Part shown: positions 1-7,214 of the stretch, one piece after another
How positions within the stretch are numbered: position 1 is the first letter of the stretch
Layout: each line of letters starts with the position of its first letter
DNA from: Pseudomonas sp. FP2309
GTDB taxonomy: Bacteria > Pseudomonadota > Gammaproteobacteria > Pseudomonadales > Pseudomonadaceae
Length of the DNA stretch: 64,000 nucleotides
Direction: 5' to 3'
Assembly: GCF_030687575.1 (NCBI RefSeq)
Contig: NZ_CP117439.1
Span: 2,099,501 to 2,163,500, forward strand
Made by a program: the position numbers and the translations under genes
Notes under the pieces: generated by a model
What the model was told of the DNA's origin: nothing
The model's database searches: none
The model's input: the letters and a program-made list of their open reading frames with translations, nothing else

Positions 1-497
1 TGGCGTTTATCGCGCCGCCGTTGTTGCGTTCGGGCCCGGTTGAACACGATCTGCTCGAACGCGTGCGCCAGGCGTTGAGCCTCGCGCCGGGAGCCATCGT
101 GCGCAGCCAATGGGTGGATAACGGCGCTGGCTGGCTGGCGGTGATGTTAGCCGATCGTAAAGCGGTACTCGATCTGCAACCGGATTATGCGCAACTGCTC
201 GGCCTGGCGGTCGGGGTGATCGCACCCTGCAATCCGGCGCATGACGACATGGACGCGCAATTTGAAGTGCGTGCCTTTGTCGCCGGCGACGGCGCACCGG
301 AAGACCCGGCCACCGGCAGCCTGAATGCCGGTGTGGCCCAATGGCTGCTGGGTGAAGGTCTGGCGCCGGAGCGCTATGTGGTCAGCCAGGGCACGGCCAT
401 GGGGCGTGCGGGGCGAATCCGCATCGAACGCCAGGGCGAGCAAATCTGGGTCGGCGGCGCTGTCGCGGTGTGTATCGACGGGCGTCTACAGCTCTAG
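1..497 (+). CDS. PhzF-family isomerase/epimerase-like protein, C-terminal part
   Basis: The reading frame is open from the window edge to a TAG at 497, so the gene begins upstream; the TTG at 21 is internal. The family signature EDPATGSLN lies about 100 residues into the visible part, where PhzF proteins have their conserved D-P-A-T-G-S segment, and the C-terminal half has the fold's usual GRAGRI and VGGAV stretches. PhzF relatives isomerise or epimerise small acids and amino acids. The substrate of this one cannot be read from the sequence, and no phenazine genes are near, so phenazine synthesis is not implied. Confidence 0.85.
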   Translation, partial: AFIAPPLLRSGPVEHDLLERVRQALSLAPGAIVRSQWVDNGAGWLAVMLADRKAVLDLQPDYAQLLGLAVGVIAPCNPAHDDMDAQFEVRAFVAGDGAPEDPATGSLNAGVAQWLLGEGLAPERYVVSQGTAMGRAGRIRIERQGEQIWVGGAVAVCIDGRLQL

Positions 498-612
498 ATC
501 AATGAATTGTTACGGTGCGCGCAATACACTGTTGGGCCCCCGGCGTTTGTGCTGTCGGGACCTGGGGCATAAGCTTTCGCCCCAAAGTCTTTTGTCTTAC
601 GTCAGGAAAACC

Positions 613-1587
613 ATGACCAGCCAGTTCCCCCAAGCCCGCCCACGCCGCCTGCGCCGCTCCCCGGAGCTGCGTGGTTTGTTCCAGGAAACCGAGTTCACAC
701 TCAACGATTTGGTGTTGCCGATTTTCGTTGAAGAAGAAATCGACGACTTTGTGCCCATCACCAGCATGCCGGGCGTGCAGCGCATTCCTGAGAAGAAGCT
801 GGCCGCCGAGATCGAGCGCTACGCCCGAGCCGGCATCAAGTCGGTGATGACCTTTGGGGTGTCCCACCACCTGGACGCCAGCGGCAGCGACACCTGGAAA
901 GAACGCGGCCTGGTCTCGCGCATGTCCTCAATCATCAAGGACGCTGTGCCGGAAATGATCGTGATGTCCGATACCTGTTTTTGCGAATACACCGACCACG
1001 GCCACTGCGGCGTCATGCACGGCGCCCATGTCGACAACGATGCGACCTTGGTCAACCTCGGCAGACAAGCCGTGGCAGCGGCCCGCGCCGGTGCCGACGT
1101 GATCGCACCGTCTGCCGCCATGGACGGCCAGGTCCAGGCCATCCGCCGCGCCTTGGACGACGCCGGTTTCACCCACATCCCGATCATGGCCTACTCGACC
1201 AAATTCGCGTCGGCCCTCTACGGCCCCTTCCGCGAAGCCGGCGGCAGCGCACTCAAGGGCGACCGCAAAAGCTACCAGATGAACCCGATGAACCGCCGCG
1301 AAGCCGTGCGCGAATCGCTGCTCGACGAACAGGAAGGCGCGGACGCCCTGATGGTCAAACCGGCCGGTGCCTACCTGGACATCATCCGCGACATCCGCGA
1401 AGCCTCACGCCTGCCGGTGGCGGCATATCAGGTAAGCGGTGAATACGCGATGATCAAGTTCGGCGCCCAGGCGGGGGCGATTGATGAGGACCGCGTGGTT
1501 CGCGAGACCCTGGGCTCGATCAAACGGGCGGGTGCGGATTTGATTTTTACCTACTTTGCGATGGATTTGGCGTTGGCTGGGGTCTAA
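613..1587 (+). CDS. hemB: Delta-aminolevulinic acid dehydratase (porphobilinogen synthase), zinc-type
   Basis: Condenses two 5-aminolevulinate molecules to porphobilinogen in cytosolic tetrapyrrole synthesis. The product is 324 aa from ATG 613, which has AGGA about 9 nt upstream; the longer frame opening at 325 has no support and overlaps the preceding gene. Both active-site lysines are visible: K197 (YSTKF) and K249 (MVKPAG, Schiff base). C122, C124 and C132 in the motif [11 protein letters not shown] form the catalytic zinc triad. The HemB studied in P. aeruginosa is the Mg-dependent, Asp-rich type. This copy is therefore probably a second, zinc-dependent paralogue (inference; the other copy is not in the window). 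Confidence 0.93.
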   Translation: MTSQFPQARPRRLRRSPELRGLFQETEFTLNDLVLPIFVEEEIDDFVPITSMPGVQRIPEKKLAAEIERYARAGIKSVMTFGVSHHLDASGSDTWKERGLVSRMSSIIKDAVPEMIVMSDTCFCEYTDHGHCGVMHGAHVDNDATLVNLGRQAVAAARAGADVIAPSAAMDGQVQAIRRALDDAGFTHIPIMAYSTKFASALYGPFREAGGSALKGDRKSYQMNPMNRREAVRESLLDEQEGADALMVKPAGAYLDIIRDIREASRLPVAAYQVSGEYAMIKFGAQAGAIDEDRVVRETLGSIKRAGADLIFTYFAMDLALAGV

Positions 1588-1617
1588 GGACGCCGTTTAT
1601 CCCCTGTGGTAATGGAA

Positions 1618-1777
1618 TGGACGCCCCCTTCCTAACGGCATCTATGTGCCAAAGTGAAGGTGTTACCCACACTTAACGGAAGGGAGCGTCCTCATGAAGC
1701 TTTCGACTGTTTCGATTGATTTGGCAAAAACCGTATTCCAGTTGCATGGCGTCCGCTTGGCAAACTGGGGGCGTCCA
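1618..1777 (+). mobile_element. Remnant of an IS110-family (IS1111-like) insertion sequence
   Basis: A perfect 11-bp inverted repeat, TGGACGCCCCC at 1618-1628 and GGGGGCGTCCA at 1767-1777, brackets about 160 bp. Inside, an ATG at 1694 opens a frame that begins MKLSTVSIDLAKTVFQLHGV, the usual N terminus of DEDD transposases of the IS110/IS1111 type. The frame runs straight into the right end, so nearly all of the transposase has been deleted. IS1111-group elements carry subterminal inverted repeats, which fits. The remnant cannot move by itself. Confidence 0.75.
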
Positions 1778-1876
1778 TGTATGAGCGGGCTTACTTATCA
1801 CAGGGGGCGGAACGCGATCTTTCATATTTATTTTGAACAATGCTTAGTTGAATTTTTTGTAATCCTGCGCACCTAA
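1694..1876 (+). pseudogene. IS110-family transposase, N-terminal fragment
   Basis: Sixty codons, of which about the first 20 match the conserved start of IS110-family transposases, including the first acidic residue of the DEDD centre in SIDLAK. The rest is read-through into unrelated AT-rich flanking DNA. A GGGAG ribosome site lies just upstream of the ATG. It is a relic with no catalytic domain. Confidence 0.7.
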
Positions 1877-2257
1877 TGACGCCAACCATTTATTGAAGAA
1901 GTCAACTTGCTCCTGTGGGTTATTTGTCAGGTTTTTTTCTTCATAGTCAAATAAATGGACTATGTTGTGGTTGGTAGCATGTTGGCCTAGCGTCATTTCG
2001 TATGCGACAAGCCCAGCGCTCATTTGAGAACCCATTCTTGAGGGTTTAACATTTATTTTTGCCCCTTTGCATAAAAATGTTATATGCGGGAAATCTGCTC
2101 GGATTTTTGCGAAGCAAACATACAGATCTTTTCCTTCATAAATTTTTTTAAAGTTTTCGGCTTCTGAAAATGTCATGGTGAGTTTCGTTGCGTCATATTT
2201 GACGGTGACCTGTTTGTGTTCGTTGTTGATTATTGCTTTTATATTTTCGGTTTTCAT
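1844..2257 (-). CDS. Orphan immunity-like protein of the Rhs locus (unrecognised family)
   Basis: I do not recognise the family. The protein is 137 aa from ATG 2257. An upstream in-frame start at 2305 is possible, but a decayed paralogue at 4143-4484 begins with the same MK...IINN segment, which supports 2257. It is soluble, with no signal peptide or membrane segment, and much more AT-rich than the core genes around it. The stop codon of a toxin-tail-like frame (2259-2371) lies only 4 nt before the start, the tight spacing usual for toxin-immunity pairs. A role as an immunity protein kept after loss of its toxin is inferred from context and from the paralogue. Confidence 0.6.
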   Translation of the reverse strand: MKTENIKAIINNEHKQVTVKYDATKLTMTFSEAENFKKIYEGKDLYVCFAKIRADFPHITFLCKGAKINVKPSRMGSQMSAGLVAYEMTLGQHATNHNIVHLFDYEEKNLTNNPQEQVDFFNKWLASLGAQDYKKFN

Positions 2258-2258
2258 T

Positions 2259-2371
2259 TTATTACCTGTTGGGGTTTGGTATGGAATATCCAACGTAAGT
2301 TCCATCAGCTTTTAATGGGGTGGCGCCTAGTATATCCCCAGTGTCAGGATAGTTGTCGCCTCTCCGATGTT
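2259..2371 (-). pseudogene. Vestigial C-terminal tail of an Rhs toxin tip
   Basis: Directly upstream of the orphan immunity gene, one minus-strand frame is open for roughly 37 codons and ends PNPNR-TAA. The stop is 4 nt before ATG 2257. The peptide (RRGDNYPDTGDILG, then LKADGTYVGYS) has the mixed polar and aromatic make-up of toxin C termini. Its upstream part is missing where the decayed IS3-family element begins. That it is the tail of a lost Rhs tip is inference from position; no catalytic motif is left. Confidence 0.4.
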
Positions 2372-2407
2372 TCCTGAAAAAACGTCGGGGGCGGAAAGAG
2401 ACTACGC

Positions 2408-2908
2408 GTGTCGTACTATTCACCAGAACGTAGAGCCACATTGTTAAAAATGTTGATTCCCCCGCAGAGCCTGACGATGGCCGAAGTTTCTCGGCGCGAA
2501 GGGGTCAGCGAAATGTCACTTTCCAACTGGCGCAAGCAAGCCAGGGCTGAAGGAAGTGTAGTGTCCGACACGAAGCAACCCTACGAGAAATGGTCAGCCG
2601 AAACCAAGTTCGCCGTCGTCCTTGAGGCTGCCAGTCTGTCTGAAATTGATCTGGGCGAATACTGCCGTCGCAAAGGGCTTTATCCCGAACAGATAGCAAC
2701 TTGGCGGCAGGCTTTCATCAGCGGTCAGAAGCCTGAAAAGGCTGCGCTAAAAGATGATCGCGAGCAATCTCCGCCGGTGCCCGCAAAGCGATGGCCTGCC
2801 AGGAAGTGGGGCTGTCGCTCAGGACTCTGCAACGCTGGACAGTGGTCCAGGAACTTCAAGCCGATGCTCGAACGACGGCCTTTCTCCCTGTGCCGCGCAA
2901 CGCTCTAA
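2408..2908 (+). CDS. IS3-family transposase OrfA (helix-turn-helix subunit)
   Basis: The product is 166 aa. The first roughly 120 residues hold two helix-turn-helix-like units (AEVSRREGVSEMSLSNWRKQ and GEYCRRKGLYPEQIATWRQ), typical of the DNA-binding subunit of this IS3-like group. The last 40 residues are read-through over the start of orfB in another frame: RKWGCRSGLC here, QEVGLSLRTLQRW in frame 1. OrfA may be intact, but without a working orfB it has no partner. Confidence 0.65.
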   Translation: MSYYSPERRATLLKMLIPPQSLTMAEVSRREGVSEMSLSNWRKQARAEGSVVSDTKQPYEKWSAETKFAVVLEAASLSEIDLGEYCRRKGLYPEQIATWRQAFISGQKPEKAALKDDREQSPPVPAKRWPARKWGCRSGLCNAGQWSRNFKPMLERRPFSLCRATL

Positions 2909-3447
2909 GTGAAGCGGAACGAGAGGCTATCGTGACGTTGTGCAACAGCCCAACTTACGCGCACTTGACGCCAAGCCAGATCGTTCCACGCCTGGCTGAC
3001 GAGGCGCGTTATCTGGCGTCTGAAGCGACGTTTTATCGGGTCTTGCGGGCTGCGGGCCAGCAGCAACATCGAGGTCGTAGCCAACGACCTCGGCGGCACG
3101 CAGCCCCGACGACGCATGCTGCTCATGGGCCTAATCGGGTGTGGTAGTGGGACATCACGTATTTGCCATCGCCGATACGAGGCAAGTATTACTACTTGTA
3201 TTTGATCGAGGATATTTACAGCCGTAAGGCCGTTGGCTGGGAAGTTTATGAAGAGGAAAGTGGCGAGAAAGCAGCGGCGCTGCTGCACGAACTGTACGAA
3301 CAAGCACGAAAGAAGAGCCCGGAGCGCTGGTCAGGACAAACGCGAAACTGGAAGCCAGTAGGAACGGTACTGCTGAATCCGGATCGGGAGCTGCACGTGG
3401 AGAAAAAAAGCGGCATAGTTAGACGGTTGACGCGACAACAACCTTGA
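2791..3447 (+). pseudogene. IS3-family transposase OrfB, nonsense mutation and internal deletion
   Basis: One frame covers both pieces. It starts with QEVGLSLRTLQRW and a helix-turn-helix (APTYAHLTPSQ-like) segment, is stopped by TAG at 3145-3147 right after NRVW, and resumes WDITYLPSPIRGKYYYLYLIEDIYSRK, the first Asp region of the DDE integrase core. After EQARKKSPE it jumps to RWSGQTRNWKPVG, the usual C-terminal end of this group. The second Asp and the Glu of the DDE triad are therefore deleted. It is non-functional. Confidence 0.75.
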
Positions 3448-3498
3448 AAAACGCCGGGATATCTTTATCCGATGTTGACGCTAAATATTTGGGTGACG

Positions 3499-4131
3499 TT
3501 AACTGTGGATGTATTCGTACACTCCTGTGTGGGGGATTTCATTGATGTCTAAGGAGCTGATCGCATGTTTTAGTCTGGATGCATGTATAGAATGACATAT
3601 GACTTGAGCGACACCATGCGTTTCAGTGTCATAAAGCCTGAATGCCAAATTTTCTTCATCTGTCAATATTAATTCCAAGTCGTTCGTTGTGGGGATGCAT
3701 TTTAAATGACTTAGTCGCTGCCACAATAGCTCTGTCTGGTGGTCTTGTTTTGTCATTAGGGTTATATGGCGACGATATGTCTTTAACTTGTTTGGGTCTA
3801 TATGTTCTGGATTGCTGTTTAGATGTTCTGCTCCTGAATAAATTGAGGTGTTTTAATTTTTTCTGAATATGTCTTTGGGTGTTGAGCTTTTCGCAAAGCG
3901 CTTTAACGCTAGATATTCATGTGTCTTGCTGTATTTGGGAGCCCTCGTGGTGTACCAAGTGAGTATCACTGGCCACTCGTGTTTCAACACTAATGCGAGG
4001 GTTAGCCAAGATTTCCATACACTTTCAAAGTCTTGATTAAGAAAGGTGGTCGTGACATACCCTTGGTCTTCTGTTGGATGTGGGTGGGCCCAGGGGTGTA
4101 TGCCGGTTTTGTATATGAAGACTGTGTCCAT
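3499..4131 (-). pseudogene. Interrupted 210-codon gene in the orphan immunity array (unrecognised)
   Basis: Two short frames (4131-3853, 92 aa, starting MDTVFIYKTG; and 3756-3499, 85 aa, starting MTKQDHQTEL) lie in the same frame. The 32 codons between them contain no other stop, so a single TAA at 3853-3855 splits one 210-codon reading frame. Base composition is AT-rich like the rest of the island. The start lies 11 nt past the end of the decayed immunity paralogue (4143-4484), in the same direction. I do not recognise the product. An immunity-type or other cargo role is suggested only by position. Two genuinely separate small genes remain possible. Confidence 0.5.
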
Positions 4132-4142
4132 TGGTCACCTTG

Positions 4143-4484
4143 CTACTGTATGTCGTTGGTGAGGTCGTTTTCCTCGTAAGCAAAAATGTGCACGAGCTCT
4201 CCATCGGGTTTTTCCATAGTCAGTTGCGTAGGTAATCAGCCCATTCGACATATGTGAGGACATGCCAGAGGTGTGAACATTGATTTTTTCGCCTTTGCAC
4301 AAAAAAGCTCATTTATTACAAGTCAGCTCGGATTAAATCAAAGCGGTTGAACAGGTCCAGTGCTGTAGGATTTTCGTTCTCCATTATTCAGCAATAGAGT
4401 AAGCGTCGGCTTTCCCCCAGCGTATTCGATCACTGCGCTTTCACGTATGCCGTTGTTGATGATGGTTGTTTCACGTGATTTCAT
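4143..4484 (-). pseudogene. Decayed paralogue of the orphan immunity-like protein at 1844-2257
   Basis: Reading the minus strand from ATG 4484 and allowing several frameshifts and stops gives segments that match the intact protein in order. MKSRETTIINN matches MKTENIKAIINN; DLFNRFDLIRADL matches DLYVCFAKIRADF; CKGEKINV matches CKGAKINV; MSNGLITYAT matches MSAGLVAYEM; and GELVHIFAYEENDLTND matches HNIVHLFDYEEKNLTNN. DNA identity is also visible around the KINV segment (4290-4310 against 2050-2075). It cannot make a full protein. It shows that the locus once held two members of this family. Confidence 0.7.
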
Positions 4485-4534
4485 AGATGTTCTTCGGAGA
4501 ATTAGCTGCGCTCGATAAATAGAATTTGGTTGAT

Positions 4535-4640
4535 CTTTGTGGCTTATATAGTGCGTGGCAGCAGGAGGATATTTAGGTTCTCATTTTTTGGTCCTGGCGA
4601 ATACGGTTCTACAATTCCTATTGTGGTTTTCACTCTTTCA
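4535..4640 (-). pseudogene. Possible toxin-tail scrap upstream of the decayed immunity gene
   Basis: A minus-strand frame without a start codon is open for about 32 codons (LERVKTTIGIVEPYSPGPKN, then ENLNILLLP) and stops 50 nt before the decayed immunity start. By analogy with the other tail-immunity junctions it may be what is left of a third toxin tip, with a frameshift near its end. The stretch 4641-4751 holds nothing I can identify. Evidence is position and composition only. Confidence 0.22.
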
Positions 4641-4751
4641 AGCTAAGCGTCCCTGTGGTTTTCGGCATCGGTCGCTCGCCATACTGACCAACCCGCTGGA
4701 CAGGCGTGTGCATGCACTGCAATGTCGGTGGCTGTTAGCTTAATCATTCGT

Positions 4752-5054
4752 TTAAATTTCCTTTTTGCTCAAAGCTGAGTGAACATGTTTTAGCCATGAT
4801 ATTCCATCACTCCACTCGTGAGGGTAGTAGTAGTTGCAACCCATCTCACAAAACAAAAAATCCTGAAGTTCTTCTTCGGATTTTTCGGATGATATTAACG
4901 TGTTAATTTCTTTTTTGACTTGCGCTATGGTTTTTACCGATGCTTCAGATATAAAGCTCGCAATTACGTCGTTTGCGTTTTTATGTTCATCGACCCAGTC
5001 TTGATGAAAATAGCCAGCTAAAAATTGCTGCAGCTCGAGAAGATTCTTTTTCAT
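4752..5054 (-). CDS. CdiI-type immunity protein (contact-dependent inhibition immunity family)
   Basis: The product is 100 aa. The sequence pattern LQQFLAGYFHQDW, a central helical ISEASVKTIAQVKKEINTL, a FLFCEMGCNYYYP segment and a closing W-L-KHVHSAL is characteristic of the CdiI_2-like immunity family that pairs with CdiA/Rhs toxin tips. Its ATG overlaps the end of the upstream RNase A-like tip (5051) by 4 nt, so the two are translationally coupled. It probably binds and neutralises that toxin in the cytoplasm. It has no signal peptide. Confidence 0.8.
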   Translation of the reverse strand: MKKNLLELQQFLAGYFHQDWVDEHKNANDVIASFISEASVKTIAQVKKEINTLISSEKSEEELQDFLFCEMGCNYYYPHEWSDGISWLKHVHSALSKKEI

Positions 5055-5581
5055 GGGTTTGGGTGTCTCGTAAGGATTCTATAGCCGTCTGGCATTTTTT
5101 TGTCTCTTTGGATAATAAGGTAAATTTCTTTTCCTAGAACCGTTTTCTGAAGTCCTCTTTTCAGGCTTGCACCAACGGGTTCCTGAGTTTTTTGAGTTAT
5201 GATCAATTTTTTTTGATCTACTTTAAGAAATTTATTTATCTTGGCTTTGTTGTCGCTAAGAACTTTTGAAGCTATAGATTCGGCTGTTGCACGATCAGGA
5301 AAAGTAGAGGCGGTTGGGACATTAGGCTCTTGCTTCAAACGTTCGGCGAGTTGCTCATCGGTTCTGCCAACATACTTTTTAATCAGGTGCCCGCCCGCAG
5401 ATTCATGTGCATATAAGCCGCCGCCAGGAACTATTACGCCATACGGGCCTTCAGGGTAGTTACTTTGCTTGCAACTTAATCCCTTCGGATCTACCCACCC
5501 CGTAGGGTTGGGCACATACCCGTATGCGTCGATGTATCTGAATAGATACGCTACCCTTACCGGGATCGCTTCGCGGCCCAA
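5051..5581 (-). CDS. Displaced Rhs C-terminal tip with RNase A-like (CdiA-CT) toxin domain
   Basis: An orphan tip with no Rhs core. From about residue 20 it reads AYGYVPNPTGWVDPKGL, the conserved end of the Rhs core found in the main gene as AYRYVPNPTGWVDPLGL, followed by roughly 135 residues of toxin. The toxin has HESAGGHLIKKYVGRTDE, STFPDRATAESIA and a closing GYRILTRHP, the layout of the bacterial RNase A-like CdiA-CT domain. The first His of HESAGGH is probably catalytic. The 17 codons before AYLF are derived from a REP repeat, so MGREAI is unlikely to be an evolved start. The tip may be a silent cassette that can be exchanged onto the core by recombination. Confidence 0.7.
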   Translation of the reverse strand: MGREAIPVRVAYLFRYIDAYGYVPNPTGWVDPKGLSCKQSNYPEGPYGVIVPGGGLYAHESAGGHLIKKYVGRTDEQLAERLKQEPNVPTASTFPDRATAESIASKVLSDNKAKINKFLKVDQKKLIITQKTQEPVGASLKRGLQKTVLGKEIYLIIQRDKKMPDGYRILTRHPNP

Positions 5582-5604
5582 CGCAAGCGAGCTCGCTCGC
5601 CATG
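5563..5604. repeat. REP-type palindromic repeat at the edge of the second toxin cassette
   Basis: The minus strand reads TGGCGAGCGAGCTCGCTTGC followed by GTTGGGCCGCGAAGCG, the usual two-part form of fluorescens-group REP elements (a GAGCGAGCTCGCT dyad, then a GGGCCGCGAAG block). It lies exactly between the first immunity gene and the displaced Rhs tip, and marks the edge of the second cassette. Confidence 0.7.
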
Positions 5605-5643
5605 GGTTAGGGTGTTCTTGGGAAATAGCGTGCTTCCATTTTT

Positions 5644-5961
5644 TTAATACAACTTTCGAGCGCTGTAGCTGCCTGCGACGACAACAAAAATTATCTCGCC
5701 ACTGTTGCTTGATGTGAAACTGTAGCTCGTTCCTGTTTCGTCAATTCCCAACCGTTCGGCCTCATGCGATAGGCTTGAGGCTGGTTCCTCGCACATGTCG
5801 CATACTTCCGCTCCCACAGCACTTATGCCGTGAAAAGCAATCAAATCATCAAAAGTTATCTCCCATGATTTTTCTTGCCAGTCCGTGAACTCCATTAGCA
5901 GGGTGGTTCTGCTACACGTTATTTTTTCAATTGTTCCATCGGAAATCGGGAAGTCTGACAT
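5644..5961 (-). CDS. Immunity protein cognate to the main Rhs toxin tip (unrecognised family)
   Basis: The product is 105 aa from ATG 5961, which lies one base after the TAA (5963-5965) of the toxin tip. The longer frame from 6006 overlaps the toxin and is less likely. The protein is acidic, with no signal peptide; features include FTDWQEKSWEITFDDLIAFHG, a CDMCEEP cysteine pair and a strand-rich C terminus (IIFVVVAGSYS). Position directly behind an Rhs tip is the normal place for the cognate immunity gene, and that is the basis of the call. I do not recognise the family. Confidence 0.7.
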   Translation of the reverse strand: MSDFPISDGTIEKITCSRTTLLMEFTDWQEKSWEITFDDLIAFHGISAVGAEVCDMCEEPASSLSHEAERLGIDETGTSYSFTSSNSGEIIFVVVAGSYSARKLY

Positions 5962-5962
5962 G

Positions 5963-6296
5963 TTAGGTTCCTGGGTGTTTTTCGCCTGGTAAAAAGCCAG
6001 TTCCATGTTCGGGATGATAGTTTTCGGGTTTTACTTTAATTATCAGGTTTTGTTTCTCAGCCTGCTTCCAACTCAAATTATTGGGTTTAAGTATTACGTG
6101 ATAGTGCTCCCCATGATGCCTTGGTGCGTAGTGACCTTCATCTCCAGGATGGCTTTCAAATCTAATTCGGGTATCACTGTTGGGCCTCCACTCCACTCGA
6201 AGGGTGTCGTGCTTTGTCCTGGATATTTTAGGATCTACGACTAAAACGTTTGTTAAATCATTTGGATCCTTAGGGAAGCGTGATTTGGCATCCGGT
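5963..6296 (-). pseudogene. Severed toxin tip of the main Rhs protein
   Basis: This is the 3' end of the Rhs gene, cut off by the IS2-like insertion. Joining the flanks and keeping one TGAAC copy restores one frame: ...NEGSPV from the core continues into QPDAKSRFPKDPND here, adding 111 residues. The tip is His-rich near its end (GHYAPRHHGEHYHV and ENYHPEHGTG) after RVEWRPNSDTRIRFESHPGDEG. This suggests a metal- or His-dependent enzyme, perhaps a nuclease, but no known family is recognised. The open frame that runs from 6331 inside the IS into the tip has no evident ribosome site, so this part is probably not made. Confidence 0.75.
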
Positions 6297-6338
6297 TGAA
6301 CTGGACTTGCCCCTACAAAACCGGACACCAACTCCCCA

Positions 6339-7214
6339 TTAAATTGATGCCGCCGCCAAGCGCCTGAACTCCCTCGGTGAGCGATAGTTCAAAGCACTGT
6401 GCGGATGCTGCTCGTTGTAATGCTCGAAGGCAATGGCCAGGTTGCGCAGCGCCGTTTCTCGATCCGACTTGGGCATGTGCGCCACGTAGTCCCGCTTGAT
6501 CGTCTTCACGAAACTTTCGGCCATGCCATTACTCTGTGGACTACGCACCGGTGTGGTCACCGGCTGCAAGCCGATCTGTCGAGCAAACAGGCGCGTCTGT
6601 TCGGCGGTGTACGCCGAACCGTTATCGCTAAGCCACTGCACCGGCGTTGCAGGCAGTTGATCACCGAAGCGCTTCTCCACGCTTTCCAACATCAAGTCGC
6701 GGATGTCATCGCCGCTGTACCCGGTTGGGCTGGCGACCCAGCCGATGGCCTCGCGATCGCAGCAATCCAGGGCGAAGGTCACGCTCAGTTTGGCGCCGTC
6801 CTCGCAGCGGAACTCAAAGCCGTCCGAGCACCATCGCGTATCGCTGGTTTTCACCGCAATGCGGCCTTCGTGCCGACGCGGTACACCGGGCTGTTTGATT
6901 CGGCGCTCCAGCAGCAAATTGTGATCACGCATGACCCGGTAAACCCGCTTCACGTTGATCGGGGGCTGCAACTGGCGTTCACGGGCACGGCGCAGCAATC
7001 CCCAGACCCGACGGTAGCCGTAGCTGGGCAGCTCGCTGACCTGTCGCTGGATTTCAACTACCAGCTCAGCATCGTTCACAGGCCGGCTTCGCCGTACTTT
7101 GGGCGATGCCGATTGCTTGATTCGAACCGTTAATTGCGAGCGCGCCACACCGAGACATTCGCTGACCAGCTTCACTGGTCGTCCCCCGGCAACAAGGGTG
7201 AGTGCGCAATCCAT
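6339..7214 (-). CDS. IS2-like transposase OrfB (DDE integrase core)
   Basis: 291 aa, almost co-linear with E. coli IS2 InsD. It has the HTH-like N terminus ([13 protein letters not shown]), [12 protein letters not shown], and the rve core with [10 protein letters not shown] and [13 protein letters not shown] (first Asp), [11 protein letters not shown] (second Asp) and [19 protein letters not shown] (Glu), ending [14 protein letters not shown]. In IS2 the active enzyme is an OrfAB fusion made by a -1 frameshift. Here the two frames overlap by 43 nt with an AAAA run in the overlap. The frame itself is intact. Confidence 0.92.
   Translation of the reverse strand: MDCALTLVAGGRPVKLVSECLGVARSQLTVRIKQSASPKVRRSRPVNDAELVVEIQRQVSELPSYGYRRVWGLLRRARERQLQPPINVKRVYRVMRDHNLLLERRIKQPGVPRRHEGRIAVKTSDTRWCSDGFEFRCEDGAKLSVTFALDCCDREAIGWVASPTGYSGDDIRDLMLESVEKRFGDQLPATPVQWLSDNGSAYTAEQTRLFARQIGLQPVTTPVRSPQSNGMAESFVKTIKRDYVAHMPKSDRETALRNLAIAFEHYNEQHPHSALNYRSPREFRRLAAASI

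Larger units (their letters stand above)
2400..3460 (+). mobile_element. Decayed IS3-family insertion sequence
   Basis: Contains an orfA-like frame (2408-2908) and an orfB-like frame (2791-3447) with an in-frame TAG and a large internal deletion. Exact ends could not be fixed and no clear target duplication was found, so the limits are approximate. It sits between an orphan immunity gene with its toxin-tail scrap and another decayed immunity-like gene, and probably took part in breaking up the Rhs tail cassettes. Confidence 0.65.

Noticed and set aside
1..497. Phenazine biosynthesis gene phzF
   Set aside because: Only the broad PhzF fold is supported. There are no other phenazine genes nearby, so a general isomerase-like call is safer.
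2380..3470. Direct repeat flanks (CTGAAAAAACGTCGGG and CTTGAAAAACGCCGGG) as the ends of the IS3 remnant
   Set aside because: They are direct and imperfect, while IS3-family ends are inverted. Probably chance; the ends were left approximate.
4555..4743. 62-aa plus-strand frame in the toxin island
   Set aside because: No ribosome site and no recognisable product; it runs against the direction of all cassette genes around it.
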